NCBI GenBank assembly: GCA_036937835.1 | Contig: CM072877.1 | Location: 5,002,001-5,066,000, forward strand | Direction: 5' to 3' | DNA: 64,000 nt | Origin: Pampus argenteus | Lineage: Eukaryota > Chordata > Actinopteri > Scombriformes > Stromateidae | In this document: piece after piece, positions 11,668-25,505 of the stretch | Layout: every line of letters begins with the position of its first letter | Numbering within the stretch: position 1 is the stretch's first letter | Position numbers and translations under genes: made by a program | Notes under the pieces: model-generated | Told to the model about the DNA's origin: nothing | Database searches by the model: none | What the model saw: the letters and a program-made list of their open reading frames with translations, nothing else

Positions 11668-12949
11668 CGGGACATTGCAGTTGTATTTTAGCTGTAACGT
11701 TAACGCAGCGCACTGACGTTAGCAGCTGTTCTGATAATATAACAACATACACATGTCAAAATGTAATGGAACACAAAACCGTGTGTGTCTTTGTATCCCT
11801 CATATGTTAATACTGCGCGTTTACTGACGGTAAATACTGAAGCTAGACATGCTAGTTTCAGCTAATCAGCTAATCTGTCCTCTAACGGCCTACAATTAAC
11901 GTTAGTGACAGTTAATGATCACTTTTGGATAAAATGCTGGCTTCCTCCCAGGTGTCACGTCCCCTTAAATAATTAGACATGTCCTACCATAATATAGTCG
12001 AAATAGTAACGATATCCCTTCTTACTGTACTGCGCAGCCTGTAAACCTGGATGTAACACCAAGGTTATTTTAAAAACGCAAACTGTTTTAATGTGAACCT
12101 GTAAGATGTATGTTTCTCTCACAGTGAAATATCTACAGAAATGTCTCTACACACACTGTCTGCTGTTTCTCTGCATGTGTTTATGATTCGTGACGCATTG
12201 AGTGTATGTATTGTGTCGAACTGGACCAATGATATGATCAAAATAAACAAAGTCAAGTATATTAAAAACAAGTCAAGCATTAGCATGTTACTATATTGTT
12301 TGTGCACATGACAACATGCTAAACAAATGCCATGATGGCTGTATATTTGCCACTATCCTGTCTACACATTAAACCTCATGTGACTCTATCAATTTAATTG
12401 AATTTCATTAGTAGCAGTTCACTGACAAGCTAATAATAAGACAGGATAAATAAACTAATACACATAGAAAAATAATAAAAGATATCAACACTTTGAGCTG
12501 CTGTCAGGTCCTTGGTTGAGCGTTAAAACTAAAAGCTGCTTCACTGGATGTTTATGTCCTGCACCATCAATTCTCAGGTGTCTGGTTGTATTACAACACT
12601 GTGGTCAGTGTTACAGATCAATGAGTCGGTCTTCTTCAAGCCAAGAAGGATAAGATAAGAAGAGAATGTTTCCAGCTATTTAATTCACAGGATCAACCTA
12701 AGATGTACACCTATCTGCTCTGTTTCTCATATTGATTTCCCCAGAAAATGTACTATATACATACCATTTTATCCATATTCACCAACCCTGAGGCAAGCTG
12801 GTTTCCAAACACAATACTATATTTGTGACAAATAAATAAAGCAAATGTATAAAATATGATCATGTAACAACGATAAAGTAAAAACACAATACAGACACTG
12901 CTGAGCCTTCATCAGACTCTTCTTCTCTCCTTCCAGACACATCACCATA

Positions 12950-15548
12950 ATGTCGGGGAACAGCCTGGTTCTACCCATAGTGCTGTGGGGCCGCATGGCT
13001 CCCACCCACTGTATCAGCAGCCTGCTGGTGATGGATGACTTCAGCACCATCATCACAGGCTGCCATGACGGACAGATCTGCCTCTGGGACATGACGCCTG
13101 AGCTGGAGGTAGTGATGATTATTATGATGATGATGATGATGTGGAGGAGGAGGATGGTGGTGTTTGTCTCCCACCTAGGATTGCTTCTTTTACTCTGGTT
13201 CACATTTCTGTCTTTCCTTTCAGATTTGTCCCAGGGCCATGTTGTTTGGTCACACGGCCTCTATCACCTGTCTGTCTAAAGCTAGCACGTGCAGTGACAA
13301 ACAGTACATCGTCAGTGCATCAGAGAGCGGGTGAGTACACTCTCCTTGTTATGAAATTGTACCACAGAATGATTTCTTTTTTTCAGGAACTCATCTAGAA
13401 TCTTCCACATGTATTTTTTTGTTGTTGTTGTTGTCACTTGTACTCCAGTTGTATGTGATGATGTCTTCCACCTTGTTTTTGTTATCACGCTAATCTGTCA
13501 TTTTGCTATTTTGTAATTTAATTTGTGTCGTGTAAAATATAAACCCAGGCTATAAATCTACAGACAATCACCTTCACATTTAAACGTCTAATAACTAAAA
13601 CTTTCTTCATGTTTTTAGAGAGATGTGTTTATGGGATGTGAATGATGGACGCTGTATTGAGTTCACCAAGCTGGCCTGTGCACACACTGGCATACAGGTA
13701 TGACACACACTTGTATATCATATTCTCAAATAAAAGAGGACAAACAAAGGAAAGGAAGAGTTCTCCCTGTTCCCATGTCTTCTGACCATCCTTCATGGTT
13801 CTCCAGTTCTATCAGTTCACCATAGGCACTCAGAGGGAGGGGCGTCTGCTTTGTCACGGCCATTACCCAGAAATCCTTGTGGTAGACGCCACCAGCCTGG
13901 AAGTCCTGTACTCGCTGGTGTCCAAGATCTCTCCTGACTGGATCAGCTCCATGAGCATTATCCGATCACACCGAACACAAGGTGAGAGATAAAGGTGCTA
14001 AAGACGGATTCAGCATGAACATCAGAGACACGCATGGATGTCGCAAAAATACAACACTGATCTCACGTTTCACTGATATATTAATCCTGTTCGAATGGAC
14101 ATACTACAGTCTGTCTTATAATGTTAATAAGTAAATGTTTGTATGAGCAACCATGAGACTCAAATGTTGACCTGCCGTCTCCCCCCCTGTCTCTCTATAG
14201 AGGACACAGTGGTGGCCGTGTCAGTGACGGGGATTTTAAAGGTCTGGATCATTACAGCTGAGGTCAGCAGGATGCAGGTACCCCGCCATACTGATGATTG
14301 TTCACTCAAAGTAGCTATGATCAATATTTTTCTAATGACAATGTGTAATGTGAGAGGCTCGTAGTGATGAACGTACAGAGAATTATCGGCTCTCCTCGGC
14401 TTTACAGGGCTTTATATCGCCTTTCAGCTCGTTGTTCAGCTGTCCAGCAACTTCACACTCGGAGCTCTCATAGTGTCGTTTTTAAAGAAAAGGCTAAAAA
14501 AACTCACTATACGCTACCTGCTCAATGCCAAACACCAGACCAACTAGCTGGTGAACATAGCGGAGCATTTAGCAGCTAAAGAGCCACATATTTCCCTCAG
14601 AAGTTAGATGAGACCAAAAACAGAGCTAACAGAGTGAATATTAGACTTGTATTCACCAGCTGGACAGAAACACAACTTCAAATGAATGTTTCTCTGTAAC
14701 TGCTGGATGTGTAAATAACTGTTTGCTAACAAGTTCACTATACTAACTTAAAAGGTGACAATAAATATTTCAGGGTTGTCTTTTCAAATGGCCAGAAATT
14801 AATTGAATGCAAGTTAAGAGAAAGCTGAAATAAAGACAGGCCATTATTGCTGAGGACTAATCACCTGATATATATCATTTGTTTCACCCTTTTTTCATCT
14901 CAAGCTCTAATTGTAATTTTGTGTGGGTGTGTGTGTGTTCAGGACCTGGACCCAGTGTTTGAAGAAGAGTCCAAACCCATCTACTGTCAGGGCTGTCAGA
15001 GTATTTCCTTCTGTACTTTCACTCAGAGCAGCTTGTTGGTCGTCTGCTCCAAATACTGGAGGGTAAGAGTACTAAAAAATTACTACATACAAAGCACTTT
15101 GAATACTCTGAGCTGACGGCTACACTAATAAATATGCGTATCCCTATTTTTTCCCGTCTGTGTCTGTGGTGTCAGGTGTTTGATGCAGGTGACTACTCGT
15201 TGCTCTGCTCAGTGTCCAGTGATAACGACCAGGCCTGGACCGGAGGAGAGTTCATCGCTGCCGACAAAGTGATCATCTGGACCGAAGACGGCTGCAGTTA
15301 CATCTATAAGCTGCCTGCCAGGTAAACCTGCTGCTCCTCTACCTCTCACACTACTGCTTATTATCATCTGATGGTGCAAAGAGCACCAACTCACTGTGAA
15401 GGTACTGTAAACCTGGACGGGTGTGTGTGTGTGTGTGTTTTCCAGCTGTCTGCCTGCTAGTGAACATTTCCGCAGTGATGTTGGGAAAACTAAACAAGGC
15501 TCGATCCCTCCACTGGTCTACAGCATCGCTGACCGCTCAGACAAACAG
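12950..15548 (+). CDS. WDR7: WDR7 coding exons 1-8: first WD repeats (residues 1-322)
   Basis: Eight closely spaced exons code the N-terminal part of the first propeller. Conserved runs include TGCHDGQICLWD, FGHTASITCLSKA, SASESGEMCLWDV, LLCHGHYPEILVVDATSLEV, KISPDWISSMSIIRSHRTQ, FEEESKPIYCQ, VCSKYWRVFDAGDYSLLCS, KVIIWTEDG and SCLPASEHFRSDVGK. Exon 5 starts after TATAG and exon 7 after GTCAG. Introns are 88-665 bp. The intron 14278-14942 holds a probable dispersed repeat. Confidence 0.97.
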
Positions 15549-18500
15549 GTCAGTCCTCTTTCTGATGACACGCGCACACACACATTCAGCAGCCAGACGT
15601 CTGATGCTTTAAACACAACGAAAATGGGAATTAAAACTGCAATATGACTGACTGACTGTTGTTGTTGTTGGGGAAAAAAAGGGAACTTCATACTGCGCTG
15701 CAAAATTCAGCAAAATATTATGTTTGTAGCCGACATTATTCATAGTGCTGAGAGCAGTAGGATGAATGTTGGACTTATCACAACAACATACAGTAAGACT
15801 ACCGAAAGTCAACATTATGAAAACTCTTCAGCAAAATTAGCATACTGTAGTATTTCCAGGTAAAGATGGGAATGCAGATGACCGTAGCCATATGAGCTAA
15901 GCTGGTCTGACTAGTACTTTCTAGAGAATGTTTGTCACACTGCCAGAACTTTCTCCTTGTACGTCAGGATTTACATGTGACAAAAATGTAGACGAGCTGA
16001 TCCATAGAATGTAACTGAAAACAATTTGTGTACTGAACCGCGCTTTGGTCTTCAAACTTGGCTTAACTAATCCAGACTAACATGGTGGAAGCTAAAATGT
16101 CAACTCTATCAACTGCAGTTAAAAAAAAAAAAAAAAGTAAGTGTGGGTCTTAAAATGCACAGTGGCTACATCTCTACATGTAGCTGTTTGAATTGTGGTA
16201 GTGTGTTGATGGTCTTATTGTGTGTTTTTTTTATATTGATGGTGCTTGGTTTGATTTAGGATCATCAGGGATCACTTCAGGCACATGGATTAGAGCTGGT
16301 GACATTTTAAAGCTCAGTGGGGACGAGTAGTAGATGGAGGTTTACATTAATGTGTTAGATGATAAATGAGTCAACAAAGATCAGCCTTTTAAAATGATGA
16401 GAGACAACACAGTGAAAGAAAGGACATCGCAAGAAAAAAATAAATCATAGAATCGGCTGTAGACAAAATGAACTTGATCCAAATACTGAAGTCTGGTTTA
16501 AAACTATTGGATTAGATTACTGAGATGTTCTGAGTCAGAAAAGACGCATCACTCAGTTGGAGTTTGCAGAGAGCCTGGCCTGTCATCAAGTTACTCAAAG
16601 AATTAACATTAATTCGCGACGTACTGCAATATGATCTGTTGCTGTTTGTAATTTGAAGTGCAGAGAGCGACGCTCAGCACCTGCCGCTACCTGACTGATT
16701 TCAACACTGCTATTAATAGGAGAGAGACAGGAGATCAAACATGACTTAGCGTCCGAGTTCTGTCAAATCCATGTATTTTGCCAAACTGGATGTGAAAACT
16801 CCCAACTCATAAATAGGTTTCCACATTCACACATGCTAACTTTTACCTGCATCTGCAGTGAAATGCTGGTGCTGTGGGCTGTAACACTAATAATGAAATC
16901 TATGAACATTTGTTTAACTTCTACTGCTACTAGTACTTATTAAGCATAGATAAATGGTTACTTCGAGTCCCTTTCAGTCGTGAATCAGATGGTGAAGGGT
17001 CGGGCTTAATCTATGTGTGTTCTGTGTATCTATGATTTCAATTAGGAGCTGCAGTATGTTATGTGTATATTTATAATTTATTGTCTTGTATGTATTAATT
17101 TGTCATCTGTTCCTTTTTTTGTTATTTCTGTTGTTCCTTTTTATTGTTCTGTCCTCTGATGCTGCCATGTCCCCTCCCTCCTGTGACCTCCTCCCTTCTG
17201 AGAGGAGGGAGGAGAAGGAGGTGAGGAGGAGGAGGTGGCTGTGGAGGTGATGTGTCTCCCTGCCAGCGGGTGCGACTTGGAGCTCTACACCCCAGAGCTG
17301 CTATACCACCACCGGCCTATAGAGGCGCCAGTAAGCCCCAAAAATTCATACAGAAAACAAAAGGCGAGAAATAAAACCTTCTTGGCTGAGCTGCAAAAAC
17401 TCAAATGGACATGATTACATCCTTGCACCAGTATACCATTGTAGTAGAGTTAAATATAAATATAATTTTTAAAAATCAAAGATTAAACTATTTTGTGTGT
17501 CCTAAACAAAATCAAATCATAATGGTTCAAGTTAGATTTCCTGCACTGTAAAAAATAAGCAAAGTATTATATATATATATTTTTAAAGACCACATCAGTA
17601 GTGGCCCATTAAGTAATCATGAAATATTCATTCTATATAATACTGCTGAATGTCCAGTATTGTAGTGTGTATTTGTACAATTAAGCCCAGAATACAAATA
17701 ATAAGCAAACACAGTCATATAAAGGATAGTGTGACTCTGAAAGTGAGTGGTTTATGCTCAACTTCTCTTGAATTGTAACTTTGCAGCTCAGCCAGAAAGT
17801 GATGGCTGGAGATGAGAGGAGCAAACTGTGAGAACAGCAGTAAAAACACTGATATCCACTCAGTGGCTCACATTCATCCTGCTAATGGACGCAGAGGTGA
17901 ATCCTCCATGTGAACATGGTGCATTTCAGAAACAAAGTGACAGCTTGAATTCTGAATGAAGTTGAGTAACAGTCCAGTAAAAACCACACACACACACACA
18001 CATTTCTGCCTCATAATTTGTGAAAGTAATTGTACAAGTTTGCAAAACTAAGATTACAAAATCCCGTTTTCAAGTGCACCTTTATGAATGATAGAATATT
18101 TCCTAACTGATTAGCATATCTTAAGTTTATATATATTAAAATGCCAAGAATGGACCCCTGGGGAACACCATGTTTAGAATTTTTTAGAAAAGATAAAACT
18201 GGTAAATGGCTCTAAGTCCGCCAAAGGGAAACTATAATGACCTATACTTTATGCAGTATAGGTTGTTACAGGTATGCATGTGTCAAGTTGTTGGAATAGA
18301 TGCGTGAGCTGCCGAGTGGATGACATCAAAAGTAAACGGCCTGTTTTGTTTGCTCCTCTCTTCGGTTTCCTTCCTGCCTGCCTGACAGACTGAACTCACT
18401 CTGGTTCACCTGATTTCATGCTCACTTCCCACTAAAACAAGTTTCCTCCTCCAAAAGCACCATCACCCTCCTCATCCGTCTTCATACTGATGAAGATGCA

Positions 18501-21500
18501 TGCAAAGTCCACGAGCTGCTTTTTAACCAAAAGTAATGACTCCCTGAGATGATGATGATGATGACGACAAACCAAAGATACACAAAACAAGGAGTGACAG
18601 GGATACTGTGACATTTAGAGTTTGGTTATTTATCTTCACCAGGCACCTGTCACCTTTCTCTGTAAACTTGAAACCCAAATGATGAACACTAACAATCTAT
18701 AACAAACATTTTAGAGGCACGTAAGGGTTGAAATGTTAAATATTTTTGGGGAATAGTCATAAACTGTGATTCAGAATACATATTAGACAACTTTCTTTAA
18801 GTTATTTAGATACAGATGGAACAAGAGAAAATGGTGTTTCTGTGTGTTTCTCTGTAGCACTGTCTGCTCACAACAACTCTACTAGTGTTGAATTTGATTT
18901 CTCACATCATATATAAAGATGTGGTTTGGTTTGTGTGTGTGTGTTTGAGTGATGGTGGGTTTTTTTTGTTTGTTTTTTTTGGTGGTACTTTGCATAACAA
19001 TGGTCCACAGTGTTCAGGTGAACTGAACTAACTGATCGTTGTACACACCGGACACCCTTAGCCATTCCCTGCTTCTGCATTTCTATGAACTGTTTGGTTG
19101 CCGTGGTGACGGCAGCCCCCCCCTTCTCGCCCGCCTACAGGTTCACTACCTTTCATCCTGTCCATCACTGTTATTGTGATGGATTATCACTACCCTCCAC
19201 CTGCCAGCAGCTCCTGGACGTTTATTCATAGTGAGCGCTTGTGTTAAAGTCTCAGTTAAATTGTTCAGAAAGGAGAATGACCTAAATGATTTCTTCTGTC
19301 TTCAGTAGGTAAGGTGGGTCTGTCCTGTATCCTCGTGTGTTAGCATTATCCTAGCAATGAGTCTAGATTTGTTTACTATCTTCTTGTTGCTCATCACATT
19401 TCAGCAAATTTCTCTACCACGACATCTGTTCTGGCCCTTATAATCATAGCTACAGTACCTCAGTGTCGTTACCTGAACAGGTGGGAGGCCATAGAGCTAT
19501 CAGAGTAAAGGTCAGGGTGTTGACTACAAGCTAACAGACAGACAGAGATCAGTCCCTGCCGCAGCATGTTTTTCTCCACTGCAACCTAACTCACTGTCCC
19601 TGCTGAAGTCCAGATGCAAACTGTCCAGATTGGCAAAGCATTTAAGAGGTCAATCCACCCTGAAGCAAAGCTGTTATCGTATCGTAAGATGTCCCACCAA
19701 AGCAGCCAGTTCTGCTCCAACACACAACTTTTAGTGCTGTATCACAGCAGCAACTGAACAAAACTCACTGTAGTATTTTATAAACCTTGATGTTCAAATC
19801 TTCTTTTTCTGTTGAACTTTCCTCTGAAGCAGTTTTGAAGATAACCTTTCAGACAATACATGTGCTTAGAGAGCAGTGATGTTTCTTACAATGTTTGTTA
19901 AGGTGGATTAGGAACTACATTCTCCTGTGTTTAAAGTTGAACATAAACTCCAAGACATTTTAAGCCCCGTGATTTTGAATATCTTTTTACTCGTGGTTAC
20001 ACTGTCAGAATCTCTAGTAACCATTGAGCAAAAAGCTACAGTTTGAGAATGACATACGTTAGTTCAGTTTTGGGGTGGATTGTCCCCTTTTTTATGGCAA
20101 AAAAAAAAAAAGGCTATGCTGCCCTGCTCCCATCTCCACCATTATTCCTCAGTAACCTCTGGATTAGTCATGTTGAATTTTCAAATGTTAACTAAATGGA
20201 AATTGTCTTATAATTCCAACAGTAGATATTTTTCCAGTTTTATGAAGAAGAAAATCAATGATCTGTGACGCTTGATTTGAACCAAGACACAGCTGAAGCC
20301 AGCAGCAGCACCTACTTGTGAGCCTTGCTAACAGTGACGTGTGTAATTACCACCAAGGCTGGTAACCAGATAAAAATCCGACTCGGGTCTTTGACGGTGG
20401 AACCCCAGCGAGTTTCTTTCCCTCATGTTTAAACCTCTCTCACATATCCAGAAATTAGATAGATTTGACACAACTGTCCATGTATATGGCTCTTGATTTT
20501 ATCCACGATTTCCTTCAACGGACAGATGTTACATGTAGGAAGTGCTGCTGAACCGAGCGATGGCAAACACACTGATTAATGGATAGTGGTAGCGAGTGTA
20601 AATAGATACCTGATCCACTCCTCCTGGATACACTGGAGGGACAAATAAGACGAAGTTGATGTGACTGATGAGGGCTATGTATGGTTAAGAAAGCAGTTTA
20701 TACATCTTCTCAGAGTCATGAAGACATAAACATCCAAAACTCAGTTTAGAAAATATCAACTTCAGATCTTATCTCGTTATCATCAGATGTTTTATTCGCT
20801 ATTACACTTCACTATTAGCCCTTACTTATAATGAAAGTCCTCAGACGGCACGTTAGAATCAGTCCGTATTTGCTATCAAATGATTTTGAGATGTTTCTGT
20901 AGAGGAGTCGGAGGTCCGGGTCAAACGGAGATGTGTGGTTCTGTTTTCCTTCAGTTTGCTGTGTGTTGGTGCAGTTTGTATAAAGACAACTGGAGAGCAA
21001 AACCAAACATTTCAGCTTCACTTTGGCCTTCACCTAAATAAGAATAACAAAAAAAAAAGAAGAAAATGGGGCAAAAATATAAAATGGTCTTTTATGGAAG
21101 AAATATTCCAGTCCCTAAAGACAATATGAGTGCTCTGATTGTTACTGAAATTCCACAAAATGCAACTTTTCCAGCTGTAATTAAGAAAATTTGGGGTTTT
21201 AGGTTTTCAGGGTTTGATGTGTTTTTGTTTTTCTCCCACGCCGCCCTCCAGTTCCTCATCTGTCCTCCTGTGACTCGGTTCTTCTTCGGCCGTCGGGAGC
21301 CCTTCCACAAGCTGCTGATCCAGGGAGACTCAGCGGGCAGACTGTCCCTGTGGAGTATCCCAGACACCTCACCTCTGCAGCCGCTGTCCACCGCAGCAGG
21401 TAAAGACTCTGATCACGCCTCTCGTTGGACTACAATAACACTTGTTGACACTTGAATGTATAAAAATAGAGTGATACTGGTAATAATATATTCTATACAC

Positions 21501-24500
21501 CGATATCAATTCAACATAAAAAGCTTCTCTCTCTCTCTTGCATCGGTTACAAATCATATTTATTCTTCTTCTTCTTGAGTTGGTTCATATACTGAACTAA
21601 ATGATCCCTAAATATCTTTAATGCTGGCAGATGAATAAATAACCTAATATCTGCTGTTTGGTGTTTGTGTGAAATATATAGAGTTAAATTCCCAGAGACA
21701 GTGATGGTGAAACACGGAGGCTGAGTGACATCTAGTGGACAAAATATGTAACGGTGCTGATGACAGATAAAGTCAATATTGTTATCTACGTGCCTCATGA
21801 ATTACATAATATAAATGTAATGCTGTATGAACTGAAGAGGAACAATGATTTTTTTTTTTTTAAATTTTTGCTGTTTTCAGTGTTCATCATGTCTTATGCC
21901 TTTATAAAACCTACCTGACAAAGGTTTTTACATTTATTTATTTATTTTTAATTACTAGGAATTGATCAGACTAAAGAAGAAGGAAATAATAAAAAAAATC
22001 CCCCATATGCAATATGGAATTATTCTGTATTCAAAATATCTGTGTCTTTAATATTTGTTACTTATTTATTATCAGTAATAAGCTAATAAACCACCCACAT
22101 CTTGATATTTCACACATCATGATCCATTTAGTTAGCAGATGAGGACCCAAACAATAGTCATATTTATATATGATATTTGCTGTGTGAACTGGCAGCTCTC
22201 CTCTCTTTCATTTAAATGTAATGTTTATCTTTATCCTGCTGAACTACAGTCAGGCTGGTCTCTGAGTCTCTCTCATTTTCACTGTTTCTTTCTCTCGCCG
22301 CAGAGTTGCAGGTGTCGTCCACCATCAGTCTCCAGGAGGCGTTTGATAAGTTGACCCCTGTATCTTCAGGGATCATTGACCAGCTCAGTGTCCTGCCTGG
22401 CAAAGAAGAACCCATCAAGGTTTGAAAAAGACGTTTGAGGAATTCAATCATTATTATTTATAAATGGACAGATTCAGAAATGAAAAAAGGCTCCTAACAA
22501 GCGAAATAAGAGATCACTTCTCATTTTATCATATGTACTACCTACTAAGTTTAGTGAATTTGATGTTGCTCATCCTGACTTGGGTTGATTAGTTTTCTTT
22601 GGAGTAAATTTTCCCTCACTGGGACTTAAAATGTCTTGTGTGACTCCTTATAGTTGTATCATCACGTATGTGTTTTTCTTGTTCTCTCAGGTGACGGCCA
22701 GCGTCTACATCCCCTCTCAGGGTCGACTGGTGTGCGGTAGAGAGGATGGCAGCATCATCCTGGTTCCTGCCACTCAGACCGCCATCGTCCAGCTGCTGCA
22801 GGGAGAGCACATGCTGAGGAGAGGTGAGGGAGGGATCAGGATCAGGGGCCAGTTCGCTTCATTGGGTCTGGACTGGAAAAAGAGATACATTGTTGCTTTT
22901 AGTTTAGTTATGTGTTTTGTGCAGTAATATCTTCTCTGACATTATGACTTGCTGCTCTGATTAATTACTACAAAGCAAACATGCATAATCATAAGTGACT
23001 GTTCAATTAAAAGGGAGCTACTACCCCAAATTTGACCTCATCTTTGGTCTTTCTGTATCGTATTGTAACATCGGTAACAGTAATTGCTTTCAAACTTAAA
23101 AAAAAAACTAAATCCCCATCATCCCATCAGCCTTCTCCAGTATCTGTCTTTTCTCCTCCTTTCTGAACGTTGTTTCCTTCCATCCTTCAAGGCTGGCCGC
23201 CTCACCGTACGCTGCGAGGTCATCGGAACAAGGTGACGTGCGTCCTGTATCCATACCAGATCTCCCCACGCTATGACCAGCGCTCGCTGGTGTCCGGAGG
23301 AGTGGACTTCTCCGTCATCGTCTGGGATATATTCACCGGTGAAATGAAACACATTTTCTGTGTCCACGGAGGAGAAATCACCCAACTCATCGTCCCCCCA
23401 GAAAACTGCAGCGTAAGACCTTTGACATATAGCTTTATGTTTTTGTTTCCTTTTGTTTTTTCTTGTCACAAATAGGACACAAGCGAGTGATGCCACACTC
23501 TATTATTTTTCAGTTTATTTGTCTTGTTTGGTTTTTTTTTCTGTTCTGTCTGCATGTGGTGAATATAATGAAAGGGAGTCGTGTGTTTTGTTGCTGACAT
23601 TTGAAGTTAAATGTTACAGGGGTGATGTCATTGTCGTTACTATGGAAATAGCTTTAATGACATTGTGTTGTTGTAGTCATTTGGTTCCAAGATCTTTGTT
23701 TACGCCAACACAACATGCCAACACGGTATCTTGATGACTCAAAGATGACATACAGGGGCTTCAGAAAGATTCAGAGTCTGTAAGCAGATTCAATACTAGA
23801 TCCACATTTAATAAAATGCCACTGAGCCCATTTTCCCCTTCCATGTCACCGACCTCCTGCTGTGTTTTGTGGTACACTTCTTTAGAATATCATTAACTGC
23901 TGCTGTGTTTCCTCCGCAGACTCGGGTGCAGCACTGCGTCTGCTCGGTGGCCAGCGACCACTCCGTGGGCCTCCTCAGTCTCAGGGAGAGGAAGTGCATC
24001 ATGCTGGCGTCGCGACACCTCTTCCCAATCCAGGTCATCAAGTGGCGTCCGGCAGATGACTACCTGGTGGTCGGATGCTCTGACGGCTCCGTCTACGTGT
24101 GGCAGATGGATACAGGTGAGAACCGGCTGAACACTGGCATGAGATAAAACAACTTATTTTCCTATTAATAAACAGCAAAGTGGGCCGTCGATCAAATCAC
24201 ACCAATTCTTATATTTGTCTGCAAACACAAATTCTCATCAACATTAAAACCGATATAAACACCAACAGATTCTCTACTTCTACTTGCACCCTAAAGACAC
24301 TCTCCTTTATACTTTATACTATACTCCTTATACCATCTATACCTTCTTTACTCCCTTCCCAGTGCTGCTTGACTGCTGTTCTCTAATGGTTCAACGTACT
24401 GAGGTGGAAGTCAACAAGCCAGTCATGACAGTGGTGGCAGCTCAGACTTTTAAACCTGCGCAATAACACTGTAATTTATGTAAAGGATTTAACTTTGTGA

Positions 24501-25468
24501 CAGAACGCAGGCAAAAATGTGTTTTCTCCTCGTTTTCCTTCACTTGGATGTTTTCACATTCATCTGCTGAAGGGGACGAAGTTTCTCTGTGCTGTGAATC
24601 TCAGCTCAAGATGTTTTTCAAGCATGATTTGTGACATCACAACTGGTTTGAATCGACTGTGGTCCAGTAATCGTCTTACAGAAGTGTGGTGTGGAAACCT
24701 GAAGCCTCCGGTGCATCGACACTTAGAGTGGACTTTCCAGTGAAATAGGAGTCATGTTGTGTCTTTTGAAACTAAAAATATTTGTATATTCATAAATTCT
24801 GTAATTTTTAATGGGGGAAAAGGAATTCAGTTCACTTATTAATAATTATTTATTAGAAACCCCTAAAAACCACATCAGACAAATTGTTATAGTGTTTTTT
24901 TTTCCTTGTTTATTTTGATTTTTGTCAGATGATATAATCTGAATACAATTAAAGATTTAATTTTTAATTTTTTTAATTTTTTTTTGTTGGTTGATTTAAT
25001 GAGGCTAGCAGTTTCCCCGTTTCCAGTTTGTATGCTAAGATAAGCTAACGACGTCCTGACTCCAGCTCTGTGCTTAACACACACACACACATGTAAGATT
25101 GATGTCAATCTTCTCATCTCACTTTCTGGGGAAAAAAGTGAAAATATACCTTTAAATCACCCCTCCCTCTCTCTTTCTCTTCAGAAACATTTTTTGATGT
25201 TGCACCCACTTGCACTCATTTATTTGTTACCATGACAACACAATATGCAGTAAACATGTATGTGGCACAGTATAGAGGTAACATTATCTTGAATGATGAC
25301 GTGCACGTGTTTTTGTGTGTATGTGTTTTTTTTGTGTGTGTGTGTTTTTGTGTGTTGGGGACCTGAATGAGCTGTAGTGCTGGGAGATTGCAGGGTAGCT
25401 AAGTGTGAAATTAAGGAAGGTGTGTGTGTACTCAGGCATTGGACATGTAATAAGGCCACGGCTCACAG

Positions 25469-25505
<37 letters not shown>

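Larger units (their letters stand above)
10494..12936. promoter_or_regulatory. Divergent promoter interval between TAF1C (-) and WDR7 (+), with WDR7 5' leader intron
   Basis: The two start codons face away from each other, 2457 bases apart. About 10.5-11.7 kb holds three copies of ACCGGAAGT: one on the minus strand at 10851-10859 and plus-strand copies at 11208-11216 and 11659-11667. There are also GCTAAC/GTTAGC motifs at 10602, 10608, 10618, 11614, 11642 and 11718. No TATA box stands out. A likely WDR7 non-coding first exon ends at about 11603 (CTG|GTGCGT). Positions 11604-12936 would then be the first intron, AT-rich with nothing else recognised. The transcription starts are inferred. Confidence 0.55.
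15549..21251 (+). other. WDR7: WDR7 intron between coding exons 8 and 9 (5.7 kb)
   Basis: Contains a candidate cassette exon (17205-17330), a relic LINE RT motif (18122-18172, minus) and a candidate MITE (19643-20091). It also has (TA)n at about 17568, a (CA)n at about 17989-18001, T/G-rich tracts near 18930-18980 and short A-tracts. Nothing else coding was recognised. Confidence 0.7.

Noticed and set aside
12817..13203. 128-residue minus-strand ORF over WDR7 exon 1
   Set aside because: Antisense shadow of a well-supported WDR7 coding exon.
23750..23820. Possible Tc1/mariner end (ACAGGGGCTTCAGAAAGATTC)
   Set aside because: Resembles fish Tc1-like ends but is short, diverged and without a partner inverted repeat.
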